Shown here piece by piece: positions 53,808-64,000 of a stretch of 64,000 bases of DNA. The stretch is from Pseudobutyrivibrio ruminis HUN009 (GTDB taxonomy: Bacteria > Bacillota > Clostridia > Lachnospirales > Lachnospiraceae): contig NZ_JNLH01000001.1 of the NCBI RefSeq assembly GCF_000703005.1, forward strand, positions 1,791,001 to 1,855,000. The letters are read 5' to 3'. Below the pieces are notes generated by a model, which was given only the letters and a program-made list of their open reading frames with translations, made no database searches and had not been told where the DNA came from. A program made the translations under genes and the position numbers. Each line of letters opens with the position of its first letter. Within the stretch, counting starts at the first letter, position 1.

Positions 53808-55273
53808 TGAAGATTCAAAAACCTGATTTTAAAAAGTTTATAGACAAGAACAAACAGCAATTAAATACTAAGTCAGCTAAAATCGGTGGATATAGTTTTG
53901 TTATTTCTGTTATAGTCCTTGCTATTGTAATTGCGATTAACGTGTTTATGTCCTTACTCCCAACTACAGCTACTCAGTTTGATATATCAGCTGCTCAGTT
54001 GTATTCACTTACATCATCTAGTAAAGCGGTAGTTGGCAATCTAGAGGACGACGTTACTATCTACTGGATATGTCAGTCTGGCCAGGAGTCGACAGTTATA
54101 GAAAAGCTATTGGATGTTTACGATTCCCTTTCAGATAAACTTACAGTAGAAAAGAAAGACCCAGATACATATCCAACATTTGCGTCTAACTATACATCAG
54201 AAACTGTTACAAATAATTCTTTGATTGTAGTATCAGGGGACAAGAGTAGATATATAAGCTATGAATCAATGTATGAGGCAGATAGTAGCTCTTACTATAC
54301 AACAGGTTCTGTTTCACAGTCATTTGACGGTGAAAGCTTGATTACAACAGCAATTGATTATGTTGTATCGGATGAACTTCCACAGGTTTATGTACTTACA
54401 GGACACGGCGAGGCAGATGTGTCTACAACTATGGAATCAGCTCTTGAAAGCGGCAATATGGAGACAACAGAGTTCTCATTACTTAATGAGGATGAAATAC
54501 CTGAGGATGCTGATGTAATCCTAATCAACTCACCTTCAAGCGATTTGTCTGAAGAAGAGGTAACAATACTTGAAGATTACATCGATAATGGTGGTCATAT
54601 TGTAGTACTATCTGGTACACAGCAGAAGGGTGAGCTTACAAACTTTGAGACCTTGTTAGCCTATGTAGGTGTATCAATGACTGACGGTATTGTCATCGAT
54701 ACCAACAGAGATAACTATGCATTTGATTATCCTTATTTCCTTCTTCCAACAATTGAGTCTTCTGATATTACAGATGCCCTTATTGAAGAGAACAGCAATG
54801 TAATTATGCCAATTGCAGCAGGATTAACTATTGAGAACACAACAGGCTCATATACAGTAACATCTCTTCTTGATACATCATCTTCAGCTTATTCAAAGGC
54901 TGCAGGTTATGATATCAGCACATATGAGAAGGAAGATGGAGATGTTGATGGACCATTCTCACTTTCTATTGCAGCAGAGAATAGCAATGATGGTTCACTT
55001 GTATGGATTGCTTCTGATTACCTATTGGAGGATCAGTACAACTCATATTCATCAGGTGCAAACAAGGACTTCTTCATGAATGCAATGTCATGGAAGATGA
55101 CTGATACAGAATCACTTTCTATCAGATCAAAGTCACTGGATTACAACTATCTGACAATCAGTGCGTCAGCAGCTACACTTCTTAAGGTAATTATGATTGG
55201 TGTGCTTCCGGTAGGATACTTACTATATGGAATTGATGAAGTTGTAAGACGAAGAAAGGTTAGCCTGGAATAG
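53807..55273 (+). CDS. Gldg-family ABC transporter auxiliary protein
   Basis: A 488-residue protein with one helix near the N terminus (about 25-50), a large external GldG-like region (AAQLYSLTSSSKAVVGNLEDDVTIYW, VYVLTGHGEAD, LINSPSSDLSEEEVTILEDYIDNGGHIVVLSG) and a C-terminal membrane helix (about 455-475). It belongs to the family that accompanies GldF-type permeases. Translation is coupled to the permease by overlap. Confidence 0.88.
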   Translation: MKIQKPDFKKFIDKNKQQLNTKSAKIGGYSFVISVIVLAIVIAINVFMSLLPTTATQFDISAAQLYSLTSSSKAVVGNLEDDVTIYWICQSGQESTVIEKLLDVYDSLSDKLTVEKKDPDTYPTFASNYTSETVTNNSLIVVSGDKSRYISYESMYEADSSSYYTTGSVSQSFDGESLITTAIDYVVSDELPQVYVLTGHGEADVSTTMESALESGNMETTEFSLLNEDEIPEDADVILINSPSSDLSEEEVTILEDYIDNGGHIVVLSGTQQKGELTNFETLLAYVGVSMTDGIVIDTNRDNYAFDYPYFLLPTIESSDITDALIEENSNVIMPIAAGLTIENTTGSYTVTSLLDTSSSAYSKAAGYDISTYEKEDGDVDGPFSLSIAAENSNDGSLVWIASDYLLEDQYNSYSSGANKDFFMNAMSWKMTDTESLSIRSKSLDYNYLTISASAATLLKVIMIGVLPVGYLLYGIDEVVRRRKVSLE

Positions 55274-55286
55274 GGAGGATTATCAA

Positions 55287-56714
55287 ATGAAAAGAGGAAA
55301 AACACTGCTGATTCTATGCGCCATTCTTGTTATTGCAATTGTGGCCATCATAGTTGAAAAGGCGGTAAAGCAACATATCGACACCGTAAATACGATAGAT
55401 GAAGAAGTATTTACAATTAATGAGGATGACCTGACACAGGTAGAGGTAGAGTATAACGATGACAGTGTGACACTTGTTCAGAATGATTCCACATGGCAGA
55501 TTTCAGATGATACAGATTTTCCTGTAGATCAGGATTACGTAGCTGATATGCTTTCTTATTTTGAATCGGTACACGCAAGCTTTATTATCGATGACGTAGA
55601 GAATTACGCTCAGTATGGATTGGATAGTCCAGAGGCTACCATTACATTTTCTACTGCAGATGGAGACAGCGTTATTACATTCGGTGATTTCTCTACAATC
55701 GATGAAAAGCGATATATCTGCGTTGATAAAAAGAGCGTATATCTGATAGATGATGATATCCTACAGTATGTATCTGGTAGCCAAGATGACTTTCTTGATA
55801 GAGATGAAGTCTATGATTACTCGCAGGTAACATCGGTTGTAGCATCCGGTGATGGGGAAGCAAATGTTGTATATGATCCTGATGGCGATTACACATATAC
55901 AGATGACTATGATTTCTATTATGTTGATGGAGATAACTATAGTCCTGTATCAGAGTCCAAGGTAACATCATTTGTAGAAAAGCTATCCTCTATGGATTTG
56001 ACAGAGTATGAAACTTACAAGGCAACAGATGATGATTTAGCAGAATATGGACTTGATAATCCAACCCTTACAGTAGCAATCACTGGTGAGATTCCTGCAG
56101 ATGATTCAGATGAGGACGATGATGCTGCAGTAGAGTCACAGACTCAGACAATTTATTTTGCAAAGGCAGATGATGCTGATACAGCATATTTATATTTTGA
56201 AGGTTCAACTATCGTATATGCAATAACAGCAGATGATTATGATGATATAGCAGATGTTAGCTATTCAACACTTCGTCCATCAGAAGTTGTTTCTATCGAT
56301 TGGACCAATGTAGCACAGCTCTCAGTAGATATTGATGACGAAACTTATATTGTAAATGTTGAGTATGATGAGGACGACGGAAATACTTATACAGTTGATG
56401 ACGAGACAGTAGATTTTGTTACAGCAACATCTCTTATCGATAGTTTATCTTTGACAGAAGTTGGAGATGATTACAGTAAGGGAACAGAAGAGTTGGCATT
56501 TGCTATCACTCTTAACGATGAAGATGCTACTGTGGTCAATGTTGTTCTTTATCAGTATGATGGCGATTCATGTGTGGTTGCTGTGGATGGCAAGACTGTT
56601 GGTCTTTGCAGCAGGACATCAATGTCTTCACTTCGTGAGGAAATCACAAGCTCTATTTTAAATAAGGGCAAGGAAGTGGAAGAGACAGAAGAGGATTCTA
56701 CAACAGATGATTAA
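55287..56714 (+). CDS. DUF4340 protein of the Gld-type ABC locus
   Basis: A 475-residue protein with an N-terminal membrane helix (about 6-24) and a very acidic extracellular region holding two DUF4340-like modules (DLTQVEVEYNDDSVTLVQND, YAQYGLDSPEATITF; then LAEYGLDNPTLTV). DUF4340 proteins often sit beside Gldg-family genes. Function is unknown; the extreme Asp/Glu content suggests cation binding on the cell surface (inference). Confidence 0.85.
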   Translation: MKRGKTLLILCAILVIAIVAIIVEKAVKQHIDTVNTIDEEVFTINEDDLTQVEVEYNDDSVTLVQNDSTWQISDDTDFPVDQDYVADMLSYFESVHASFIIDDVENYAQYGLDSPEATITFSTADGDSVITFGDFSTIDEKRYICVDKKSVYLIDDDILQYVSGSQDDFLDRDEVYDYSQVTSVVASGDGEANVVYDPDGDYTYTDDYDFYYVDGDNYSPVSESKVTSFVEKLSSMDLTEYETYKATDDDLAEYGLDNPTLTVAITGEIPADDSDEDDDAAVESQTQTIYFAKADDADTAYLYFEGSTIVYAITADDYDDIADVSYSTLRPSEVVSIDWTNVAQLSVDIDDETYIVNVEYDEDDGNTYTVDDETVDFVTATSLIDSLSLTEVGDDYSKGTEELAFAITLNDEDATVVNVVLYQYDGDSCVVAVDGKTVGLCSRTSMSSLREEITSSILNKGKEVEETEEDSTTDD

Positions 56715-56746
56715 CAACAGATTATAATTATTAAAATTATGTAAAG

Positions 56747-56782
56747 AAAATGGTTTTCAGATGATTCTGGAAACCATTTTTT
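56747..56782 (+). terminator. terminator of the Gld-type ABC operon
   Basis: AAATGGTTTTCAG pairs with CTGGAAACCATTTTTTG (one bulge/mismatch). Confidence 0.82.
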
Positions 56783-56824
56783 GTATACTGAATTAAAAGT
56801 ATTTTTTACATAAGGAGGAAGTAT

Positions 56825-57925
56825 ATGCTGAAAAGGTTCTGGTCATCACTGGATAAGAAGTATGCAAAGATATGCTTATATGCAAGTGTAACTGTTATAG
56901 TAACGCTGATTGTGGTATGCCTTTTGTACTGGACTACAGGCTTTTGGTCTAGGTTATGGACTATATTTACGGCAGTGTTAAAGCCTTTGGTTGTAGGTGG
57001 AATAATAAGCTTTCTGCTTTCACCAATTGTGGATAGAATCGAAGGATTATTCAGCAGAAAAAAGACTCACAAGTGGGATAGACCGGTTGCTATTTTACTG
57101 AGCTTTGTAATTGTGCTTGCTGTTATTGCGTGTATTTTAATCATACTTATTCTTACCATTTACAAGAACATTTCAGCTATTAACTTTGAATCTCTTTTAT
57201 CAATTGCAGATTTAGTTCAGAGCGATGTGAAAAGCTTGATTTCTACTATAGAGGAGCAGTTGAAAAATATTGGTATTTCCATGAATCAGCTTGGGGGATA
57301 TGTGACAGGCTTTTTAAGTGGTGTGAAGAATGTTGTTACAACCTTATTCTTTGGCTGCATTTTTTCAGTGTACTTTATGATTGACGGAGCAAGAATCAAC
57401 AGATACTGGAAGAGAGCATTTAGAATTATCACAAGCAAAAAAGAAGAAGAGCGCTTCGAAAGATTTTGGAGTGATGCGGATAGAATCTTCTCTGGTTATT
57501 TGCGAGGCCAGTTTATCGACGCACTTTTGGTTTCTGTTATCACAGGAGTGGTATTTTTAATCCTCGGCATTCCTGATGCTTTATTAATTGCATTGCTTGT
57601 AGGTATAGGAAATCTTATTCCTTATGTAGGACCAATTGTGGGGTATGCATCTCTTTTATTGATATGCGTGCCTCAGCAGGCATTTACAGAGCTTATTTCG
57701 GGAATAATAGCACTTGTTGTAATTATGATTATTGATGGAAATGTAATTAATCCACGTCTTCTTAGCTCAAATATTAAAATCCATCCACTGCTTGTGGTTG
57801 CTGCATTAATAGGTGGAAGTGCTTTGGGAGGATTTGTTGGAATGCTTGTAGCGGTTCCTGTTGCAGCTCTCTTAAAATTGGAATTTGACCGCTTTTTAAC
57901 AGATAAAGAAAAAGACGCTTTTTAA
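56825..57925 (+). CDS. AI-2E family transporter (YdbI/PerM-like)
   Basis: A 366-residue membrane protein with about eight helices. The family block is VGGIISFLLSPIVDRIEGLF near the start and LIALLVGIGNLIPYVGPIVG, then NVINPRLLSSNIKIHPLLV in the C-terminal half. The name comes from one member that exports autoinducer-2; others act as Na+/H+ antiporters, so the role here is open. AAGGAGG precedes the ATG. It is monocistronic by spacing. Confidence 0.87.
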   Translation: MLKRFWSSLDKKYAKICLYASVTVIVTLIVVCLLYWTTGFWSRLWTIFTAVLKPLVVGGIISFLLSPIVDRIEGLFSRKKTHKWDRPVAILLSFVIVLAVIACILIILILTIYKNISAINFESLLSIADLVQSDVKSLISTIEEQLKNIGISMNQLGGYVTGFLSGVKNVVTTLFFGCIFSVYFMIDGARINRYWKRAFRIITSKKEEERFERFWSDADRIFSGYLRGQFIDALLVSVITGVVFLILGIPDALLIALLVGIGNLIPYVGPIVGYASLLLICVPQQAFTELISGIIALVVIMIIDGNVINPRLLSSNIKIHPLLVVAALIGGSALGGFVGMLVAVPVAALLKLEFDRFLTDKEKDAF

Positions 57926-59410
<1,485 letters not shown>

Positions 59411-59419
59411 TTAAATGAC

Positions 59420-59516
59420 GAAAATCTCCTGTTACGGCAACAAGCATTATATTTCTACGCTCGACAACATGTCTCGCTTAAGAAATATAATAGCTTGTTA
59501 CCTACAGGAGATTTTC
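59420..59516 (-). repeat. structured repeat element, copy E (minus strand)
   Basis: Read on the minus strand it matches copies A-D: a 12-13 bp outer stem AAAATCTCCTGT/ACAGGAGATTTT, GTAGG and CCGTAAC, AAGC/GCTT, then ATTATATTTCT/AGAAATATAAT in place of TTAGGTTTCTC and its partner, and the apical GCGAGACATGTTGTCGAGCG. Every stem differs in sequence but keeps pairing. It lies between the converging gdhA and citrate synthase genes. Confidence 0.75.
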
Positions 59517-59533
59517 TGTTTTTCTAAGATAAA

Positions 59534-59574
59534 AAATAAAGCTAGTCATGAGTATTCATGGCTAGCTTTATTTT
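59534..59574. terminator. bidirectional terminator between gdhA and gltA
   Basis: AAATAAAGCTAG(T)CATG pairs with CATG(G)CTAGCTTTATTT. Confidence 0.85.
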
Positions 59575-59579
59575 ACGGT

Positions 59580-60960
59580 TTAATCTACTTTACGGTCTTC
59601 TATTGGAATGTATTTCTTGTGTGGGCATACTGTCATGTATGCAGGACGCATGATTTTGCCCTTGTGGCAAACTTCTTCCATACGGTGAGCACTCCAACCA
59701 GCGATACGAGCAATGGCGAAAATAGGAGTGAAGAGCTCTCCAGGAATACCAAGCATCTGATAAACGAAGCCTGAGTAGAAATCTACGTTTGGTGAAACAC
59801 CTTTGTAAATCTTGCGTTCCTCGGCAATTATCTTTGGAGCAAGACGAGCGACTGTTTCGTAGAGGTTGTATTCCTTTTCCATGCCCTTTTCAACGGCAAG
59901 CTTTTCTACGAAAGAGTGGAAGGTGATGGCACGAGGATCAGATACTGAGTAAATAGCATGACCCATACCATAGATGAGACCAGCGTTGTCAAAGGCTTCA
60001 CCGTGAAGCAATGCACGCAAATATGTGCTGACTTCCTCCTCATCTTCCCAGTCCTTTAAGTGTGCTTTCATGTCTTCGAACATGCGGACAACCTTTATAT
60101 TGGCACCACCATGCTTTGGTCCCTTAAGAGAACCAAGAGCAGCTGCGATGGCAGCGTAAGTATCTGTTCCAGATGAAGAAACAAGGTGAGTGGTGAAGGT
60201 AGAGTTGTTACCACCACCGTGTTCCATATGAAGGATAAGAGCTACATCAAGTAGCTTTGCTTCAAGTGGGGTGAATTTGCTATCAGGTCTCAGACAATGA
60301 AGAATATTCTCTGCTGTAGAGTATTCTGGTTTTGGCTGATGAATGATTAATGATGCATCATTATAGTAATAGTCGTAAGCAGCGTAACTGTATACTGACA
60401 ACAATGGGAAGTTGGCAATCAATTGCAAACATTGTCTAAGTACGTTTGGCTCTGATGTATCATCTGCCTTGTCATCATTTGAATATAATGCAAGTACTGA
60501 TCTTGCAAGTGAGTTCATCATATCCTTTGATGGACTCTTCATAATCATATCTCTAACAAAGTTTGGTGGAAGAGAGCGATAGCTTGCAAGAAGAGTTTTG
60601 AATTCTTCTAACTGTTCTTTTGTTGGGAGAGTACCAAACAATAATAAATATGTACACTCTTCAAATCCAAAATGCTGCTCTGATGGAAGATTCTTAACTA
60701 AATCTTGAACATTGTAGCCTCTATAAAAAAGCTGACCATCACAAGGAACCTCTTTTCCGTCTACAAATTTCTTTGAGTTAACCTCAGATATTTCGGTGAT
60801 ACCAACAAGTACACCCTTACCATTAAGATCTCGAAGACCTCTTTTGACATCATAGGTTGTATATAATTCAGGATCTATATATGAGGATTTTTTTAGAAAG
60901 CTCCGCTAGCTTTTCAAGCTCTGGAGTTATCTCGCTGAAATTATCAATTGCCATAAACAT
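59580..60960 (-). pseudogene. gltA: citrate synthase with a +1 frameshift near its N terminus
   Basis: The main frame (59580-60641 and its upstream extension) encodes a citrate synthase: the His in LILHMEHGGGNNSTF, KGPKHGGANIKV, YGMGHAIYSVSDPRA and the Asp/Arg in FYSGFVYQML. The same frame continues upstream (GQLFYRGYNVQDLVKNLPSE, EISEVNSKKFVDGKE). The start (ATG at 60960 or 60954, after AAGGAGG) is in another frame: it reads MAIDNFSEITPELEKLAELS and hits a stop within 30 codons. The frames join if one base is removed from a run of seven T (60888-60894, A7 in the mRNA). It may be a sequencing error, a true mutation, or slippage at A7. The promoter is intact. Confidence 0.8.
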
Positions 60961-60998
60961 TTTCCTCCTTATATATCTTGGGTTCAGTTTCACACTTT

Positions 60999-61027
60999 AG
61001 TTTACTAAACTGTCATTTATAACTCAA
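60999..61027 (-). promoter_or_regulatory. gltA promoter with palindrome over the -10
   Basis: On the minus strand, TTGAGT (61022-61027), N17, TAAACT (60999-61004). The -10 is half of the palindrome AGTTTACTAAACT (60999-61011), a candidate repressor site. The rest of 60961-61268, up to the pckA start, holds only the divergent pckA promoter and AT-rich sequence. Confidence 0.5.
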
Positions 61028-61164
61028 GGTTTATTGTGACATTTTTTTCAACAAGATTTCAAGAAAATATGGGCATATTTAAGAAAAAATTAATACATGG
61101 CAATCTGCTAAAAAATATCTCAGAAAATTGTACAGATTTGAAAACAATTTTTGCTCAAAAAGAT

Positions 61165-61193
61165 TGACTTTATTTTAACGAAAATTTAAAATG
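61165..61193 (+). promoter_or_regulatory. promoter of pckA
   Basis: TTGACT (61165-61170), N17, TAAAAT (61188-61193), leaving a leader of about 70 nt. Confidence 0.65.
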
Positions 61194-61268
61194 ATAATCA
61201 GCGAAAATTAGTTTTTATCCCAATAAAGGAAGACTAATTAAATAAATTAGAAAAGTGAGGTAAGACAG

Positions 61269-62882
61269 ATGGCTAATGTTGATTTGACAAAGTATGGTAT
61301 CACAGGGGCAACAGATGTTGTTTATAACCCTTCATACGAGCAGTTGTTTGAAGACGAGACAAAATCAGATCTTACAGGCTATGAAGTAGGTAAAGTTACA
61401 GAGCTTGGCGCTGTAAATGTTATGACAGGTATTTATACAGGTCGTTCACCTAAAGACAAATTTATCGTAATGGATGAGACATCAAAGGATACAGTATGGT
61501 GGACAACTCCAGAATATCCTAATGACAACCACCCAGCTTCAGAGGAAGCATGGAAGGCATGTAAGGAACTTGCAGTTAAGGAACTTTCTAATAAGAAACT
61601 CTACGTTGTAGATGGTTTCTGCGGAGCTAACAAGGACACACGTCTTGCAGTTAGATTTATTATGGAAGTTGCTTGGCAGGCACACTTTGTAAAGAACATG
61701 TTCATCCGTCCTACAGAGGAAGAGCTTGCAAACTTTGAGCCAGATTTCATCGTTTACAATGCATCAAAGGCTAAGGTTGAGAACTTCAAGGAGCTTGGAC
61801 TTAACTCTGAGACAGCAGTTCTTTTCAACGTAACAAGCAAAGAGCAGGTTATTCTTAATACATGGTATGGTGGAGAGATGAAGAAGGGGCTCTTCTCTAT
61901 GCAGAACTACTTCCTTCCACTTAAGGGCATGGCTTCAATGCACTGCTCAGCTAACACAGACATGGATGGAAAGCACACAGCTATTTTCTTCGGTCTTTCT
62001 GGTACAGGTAAGACTACACTTTCTACTGATCCAAAGCGTCTCCTTATTGGTGATGATGAGCACGGTTGGGATGACAACGGTGTATTCAACCTTGAGGGTG
62101 GATGCTATGCAAAGGTTATCGGACTTGACAAAGAGTCTGAGCCAGATATCTACAACGCAATCAAGAGAAATGCTCTTCTTGAGAACGTTACAGTTGCTGA
62201 TGATGGCAAGATTGATTTTGATGACAAGAGCGTTACAGAAAACACTCGTGTATCTTACCCAATCGAGTTCATCGATAAGATTGCACAGAAGGTAAACAAG
62301 GTTTCTTCTGGTCCAGATGCTGACAATGTTATCTTCCTTTCAGCAGATGCATTCGGAGTACTTCCTCCAGTGTCTATCCTTACACCAGAGCAGACAAAGT
62401 ATTACTTCCTTTCAGGATTTACAGCTAAGCTTGCTGGTACAGAGCGTGGTATCACAGAGCCAACACCTACATTCTCAGCTTGCTTCGGACAGGCATTCCT
62501 TGAGTTACATCCTACAAAGTATGCTGAGGAGCTTGTTAAGAAGATGGAGAAGTCTGGTGCAAAGGCTTACCTTGTTAACACAGGTTGGAACGGAACAGGT
62601 AAGAGAATCTCTATCAAAGATACAAGAGGTATCATTGATGCAATCCTTTCTGGTGATGTTCTTAAGGCACCTACAAAGAAGATTCCATTCTTCGATTTCG
62701 AAGTACCAACAGAGCTTCCAGGAGTTGATCCAGCAATCCTTGATCCAAGAGATACATATGCAAATGCTTCTGAGTGGGAAGAGAAGGCTAAGGACTTAGC
62801 TTCTCGTTTCCAGAAGAACTTCAAGAAGTATGAGACAAACGAAGCTGGTAAGGCACTTGTTTCTGCAGGTCCACAGTTATAG
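61269..62882 (+). CDS. pckA: phosphoenolpyruvate carboxykinase (ATP)
   Basis: A 537-residue enzyme that interconverts oxaloacetate and PEP. In fermenting anaerobes it often runs toward oxaloacetate. The oxaloacetate Arg is in [10 protein letters not shown], the metal ligand Lys/His are near GEMKKG and SMHCSAN, the kinase 1a loop is [11 protein letters not shown], and the kinase 2 motif is [17 protein letters not shown] precedes the ATG. Its promoter diverges from that of citrate synthase, placing two oxaloacetate enzymes side by side. Confidence 0.97.
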   Translation: MANVDLTKYGITGATDVVYNPSYEQLFEDETKSDLTGYEVGKVTELGAVNVMTGIYTGRSPKDKFIVMDETSKDTVWWTTPEYPNDNHPASEEAWKACKELAVKELSNKKLYVVDGFCGANKDTRLAVRFIMEVAWQAHFVKNMFIRPTEEELANFEPDFIVYNASKAKVENFKELGLNSETAVLFNVTSKEQVILNTWYGGEMKKGLFSMQNYFLPLKGMASMHCSANTDMDGKHTAIFFGLSGTGKTTLSTDPKRLLIGDDEHGWDDNGVFNLEGGCYAKVIGLDKESEPDIYNAIKRNALLENVTVADDGKIDFDDKSVTENTRVSYPIEFIDKIAQKVNKVSSGPDADNVIFLSADAFGVLPPVSILTPEQTKYYFLSGFTAKLAGTERGITEPTPTFSACFGQAFLELHPTKYAEELVKKMEKSGAKAYLVNTGWNGTGKRISIKDTRGIIDAILSGDVLKAPTKKIPFFDFEVPTELPGVDPAILDPRDTYANASEWEEKAKDLASRFQKNFKKYETNEAGKALVSAGPQL

Positions 62883-62908
62883 AATATAATCTATATTTAA
62901 AAAATAAT

Positions 62909-62943
62909 GGTCCAGAGTTAAAAAACACTCTGGACCTGTTTTT
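62909..62943 (+). terminator. terminator after pckA
   Basis: GGTCCAGAGT paired with ACTCTGGACC, then TGTTTTT. Confidence 0.92.
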
Positions 62944-62997
62944 GTGAAAAATCAGTTCTTTATTTTATCACAAATCTGTTGTAATATAATTGCAGGT

Positions 62998-63247
62998 AGT
63001 AAACATACCGACTTTATTTCTAACCTGGGATGTACGATTTAACTTATCCTTTTTGAACCTACATTTACTTTAAACGGAATGCCTATATTTCTAATTGGCT
63101 GTCAGGCCTTCATTGCGCAGAGGAAGACAAAAAATTAGTTGCGGCGATCCACCTAGCTAGAGCTAGGAGTCAATTGATAGGCCCGGCACTCTGGGTTAGA
63201 TTCTTTAGAATTTAAAACACCTTGTGTATCACAGGGTGTTTTTATTT
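62998..63247 (+). ncRNA. structured non-coding RNA, 6S (SsrS)-like candidate
   Basis: A -10 box TATAAT (62985-62990) would start an RNA near 62998, and an intrinsic terminator (AAAACACC/GGTGTTTTT, 63214-63243) ends it, giving about 245 nt with no ORF. A closing stem pairs TCTAACCTGGG (63019-) with a CTGGGTTAGA region ending at 63200 (about 14 pairs with some G-U). Inside are GCCTAT/ATAGGC (63081-63086, 63177-63182) and the hairpin CCTAGCT/AGCTAGG (63152-63167). Size, closing stem and large 5' bubble suggest 6S RNA, which holds RNA polymerase; the family assignment is from memory of general shape and not certain. Confidence 0.55.
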
Positions 63248-63250
63248 TGC

Positions 63251-63898
63251 GTTTAAACTACTCCCCGTCACCAATGAGATTGAATGCAGCTCCCTGACCC
63301 TCTTGCAAGCCGTGGTCCCCTGGCTCCCCTTGGGACGATTTCGCGAATATTATAGTTTTTCTTGGTGCAAAAGGTGAGCATACTGCAGGTGTCTTGTTGC
63401 GGGATGAATTTTTTCTGAATCTGTATAAGCTAGGACGGACACTAAAAAATAATAATATGGATTTCCAAAGCTATGGTACCTTGGGTTCATATTACATTCG
63501 CTAAGTAGAACTAAAAAAGAGATATTCGTATGGATAAGCACCGCGGCACATTCAACGTCCTGTTTCAAGTGACCACTGCTGCCGCCGTCCTAGCGGCAGC
63601 TGCTTATCCATATCAAATATCTCTTTTTGTTCTACTAAGTTCATTCCAAAATCACCCAAAGGTATCCATAGTTTTGGAAATCCATATCTTAACCAAGAAT
63701 TGTGTGTCCGTCCATAGAAATACAGATTCAGAAAATGTACAGACCTGCAAAAGACACCTGCAATTATAGTATGCGAATCTTGCACCTTAGAAAAACATAA
63801 TATTCATGCGATGTCCCAGGGGGAGCCAGGGGGCCACGGCCTGCTAGGGGGCAGGGAGCTGGAGTCATTGTGTGAAAATGACGGGGAGTAGTTTAAAT
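63251..63898. repeat. long imperfect inverted repeat (about 650 bp)
   Basis: Two arms of about 290-310 bp face each other. The outer ends are identical over 19 bp (TTTAAACTACTCCCCGTCA, 63252-63270, and its complement at 63879-63897). The inner ends pair TATGGATAAGCA (63529-63540) with TGCTTATCCATA (63601-63612). Between them the arms share blocks such as GCCGTGG, CCCCTGGCTCCCC, TTTTTCT, CATACT, GCAGGTGTCTT, TTTTCTGAATCTGTAT, GGACGGACAC and ATATGGATTTCCAAA, separated by diverged stretches. The centre holds GCTGCCGC/GCGGCAGC (63578-63600). No transposase or convincing coding frame is inside. Confidence 0.85.
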
Positions 63899-63962
63899 AC
63901 ATATTAAACTCTTTTAAAAGGAGCGCGGGTTTGGTAAAATTTGGGATTAAGAGGAGATTTTT

Positions 63963-64000
63963 ATGTGGACATTTTTAGGTTATGGAAAAACTTATTTAGA
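63963..64000 (+). CDS. start of a gene cut by the window end
   Basis: ATG 63963 follows AAGAGGAG at good spacing and opens MWTFLGYGKTYL before the window ends. Too little is present to identify it. Confidence 0.5.
   Translation, partial: MWTFLGYGKTYL

Noticed and set aside
63350..63785. Several 70-80 codon frames on both strands inside the long inverted repeat
   Set aside because: They mirror each other because the arms are complementary, lack good ribosome sites and have no recognisable protein character.
63251..63898. Known insertion sequence
   Set aside because: No transposase frame and no clear target-site duplication; kept as a long inverted repeat of unknown type.

Overview
The window is chromosomal DNA from a low-GC Gram-positive anaerobe. 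It is most likely a Lachnospiraceae member close to Butyrivibrio or Pseudobutyrivibrio. Supporting signs are the cysS-mrnC-rlmB-sigH order, a LytTR/GHKL two-component pair, an AmmeMemoRadiSam locus, an ATP-type PEP carboxykinase, and a family 3 glycosidase whose domains run in the reversed order known from Butyrivibrio fibrisolvens. Shine-Dalgarno sites are strong (AGGAGG-like) and TTGNNN-N17-TANNNT promoters are easy to find. I see no phage genes, transposases, CRISPR arrays or tRNAs.

Layout. 1-1100: a tandem pair of small type I toxin-antitoxin-like loci (only the tail of the first lies in the window) around a GlsB/YeaQ membrane protein. 1158-4311: a NifX-FKBP fusion and the AmmeMemoRadiSam genes. 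4405-8994: DegV, methylglyoxal synthase, a HAD phosphatase with an apparently leaderless mRNA, and a two-component system. 9116-18566: membrane-anchored permuted GH3, chemoreceptor, three poorly known genes, YitT and a Lon-like AAA ATPase without protease domain. 18567-21117: mgtE behind an attenuator-like leader with a short peptide, then a PfkB kinase. 21282-25018: PIN-PhoH protein and two lipoproteins. 25134-28962: ispF, cysS, mrnC, rlmB, sigH. 29053-39195: TRAP transporter, aroD, MFS transporter, aroE, a LysR regulator, a 2-enoate reductase-like flavoprotein and a chorismate mutase-shikimate kinase fusion; together they suggest uptake and processing of shikimate- or quinate-like acids. 39211-47938: PHP phosphatase, gap, pgk, tpiA, two lipoproteins and gpmI. 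48005-51808: purC, purF, purB. 51938-56714: a Gld-type ABC export locus. 56825-62882: AI-2E family protein, gdhA, citrate synthase (with a one-base frameshift) and pckA. 62998-64000: a structured non-coding RNA candidate (6S-like), then a roughly 650-bp long imperfect inverted repeat, then the start of another gene.

The most striking unexplained signals are non-coding. (1) A family of five roughly 85-110 nt structured elements (27555, 28961, 41335, 42715, and 59420 on the minus strand) has a fixed core and compensatory changes in its stems; three copies sit beside pgk, tpiA and gdhA/gltA. (2) A long imperfect palindrome with arms of about 290-310 bp lies at 63251-63898. (3) A leader-peptide attenuator architecture precedes mgtE. 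(4) Antisense promoters with identical geometry accompany both toxin copies.
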